DNA of 6,043 nt from Alphaproteobacteria bacterium (lineage in GTDB: Bacteria > Pseudomonadota > Alphaproteobacteria > Rhizobiales > Xanthobacteraceae), in NCBI GenBank assembly GCA_005884465.1, contig VAZH01000315.1, forward strand, positions 1 to 6,043, in the 5' to 3' direction. The notes under the pieces were generated by a model, which saw only the letters and a program-made list of their open reading frames with translations, ran no database searches and was not told where the DNA came from. How positions within the stretch are numbered: the first letter of the stretch is position 1; each line of letters begins with the position of its first letter. This document shows, in pieces, positions 5,856 to 6,043 of the stretch. Both the position numbers and the translations under genes were made by a program.

Positions 5856-6043
5856 TTAGGTCGGCTTCTTTTTCTTCTTGGTCTTGGGTTCGGCCGGCTT
5901 GGCACGATCGGCGGCTTCTTTCGCCAATCGCATCGCGCGCAGGTGAGCCATCCGCTTTCGTATGGCAATGTCGGCAGCCGCGATATCCGCCAGGGCCTTG
6001 ATGCCTTCGGCATCCTGGGCGAGCTTTCGTTTCAGCCTGATCT
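5856..6043 (-). CDS. Small basic Ala/Lys-rich protein, C-terminal part, paralogue of its neighbour
   Basis: This minus-strand gene enters from the right edge, so its start is not seen. I translated it directly from the sequence: 61 codons are visible before the TAA at 5858-5856. It reads as a helical Ala-rich region (AEGIKALADIAAADIAIRK), then RMAHLRAMRLAKEA (residues 30-43 of the visible part), then a basic Pro/Lys tail ending KTKKKKKPT. The helical block shares 9 of 14 positions with residues 31-44 of the downstream protein, and the remaining differences are mostly conservative. The total length is unknown but the composition suggests another short protein. The stop codon is immediately followed by the downstream start, so the pair is surely co-transcribed. 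The function is unknown, and DNA or RNA binding through the lysine tail is only a possibility. Confidence 0.65.
   Translation of the reverse strand, partial: IRLKRKLAQDAEGIKALADIAAADIAIRKRMAHLRAMRLAKEAADRAKPAEPKTKKKKKPT

Overview
The window looks like chromosomal DNA of a Bradyrhizobium-type alphaproteobacterium (Nitrobacteraceae/Rhizobiales). This rests on high GC, on codon use dominated by G/C third positions, and on two kinds of intergenic palindromic repeat that I recognise from Bradyrhizobium and its relatives. The species cannot be named from the sequence alone. No RNA gene, CRISPR array, transposase or phage gene was seen.

Layout. Positions 1-239 (+) hold the C-terminal end of an MFS transporter. 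A palindromic repeat of about 118 bp (277-394) fills the gap to a convergent minus-strand pair: an amidohydrolase of the N-acyl-D-amino-acid deacylase (D-aminoacylase, COG3653-like) group (2132 down to 411), and upstream of it a complete 12-helix MFS transporter of fosmidomycin-resistance-like type (3445 down to 2207). The gap between this pair is only about 75 bp, so they probably form one transcript (importer or exporter, then hydrolase). A 175-bp divergent intergenic region (3446-3620) separates them from a plus-strand ATP-grasp ligase gene (3621 onward). That gene appears to be broken by one extra base in a CGG-CGG-CGG tract near 4680-4688. The lost C-terminus is readable in the next frame as far as 4899.

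The right side carries small genes of unknown function. They are a 51-residue charged protein (minus, 5042 to 4887) that overlaps the ATP-grasp 3' end, an 80-residue alpha/beta-like protein (plus, 5190-5432) with a strong ribosome binding site, a double palindromic repeat (5432-5592), and two tandem minus-strand genes for Lys/Ala/Arg-rich proteins (5855 to 5598, and a partial gene entering from the right edge and ending at 5856). These last two share a common sequence motif and are joined stop-to-start (TAAATG).

How they fit together. The only functional grouping I would defend is the MFS-amidohydrolase pair, perhaps for uptake or export and hydrolysis of an acylated amino acid or cyclic amide. 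The substrate is not visible, and two histidines expected of a true D-aminoacylase metal site appear to be replaced. The rest looks like ordinary accessory chromosome. The points that deserve a second look are the frameshift, the altered metal site, the tandem small paralogues, and the placement of both repeat families exactly between convergent gene ends.
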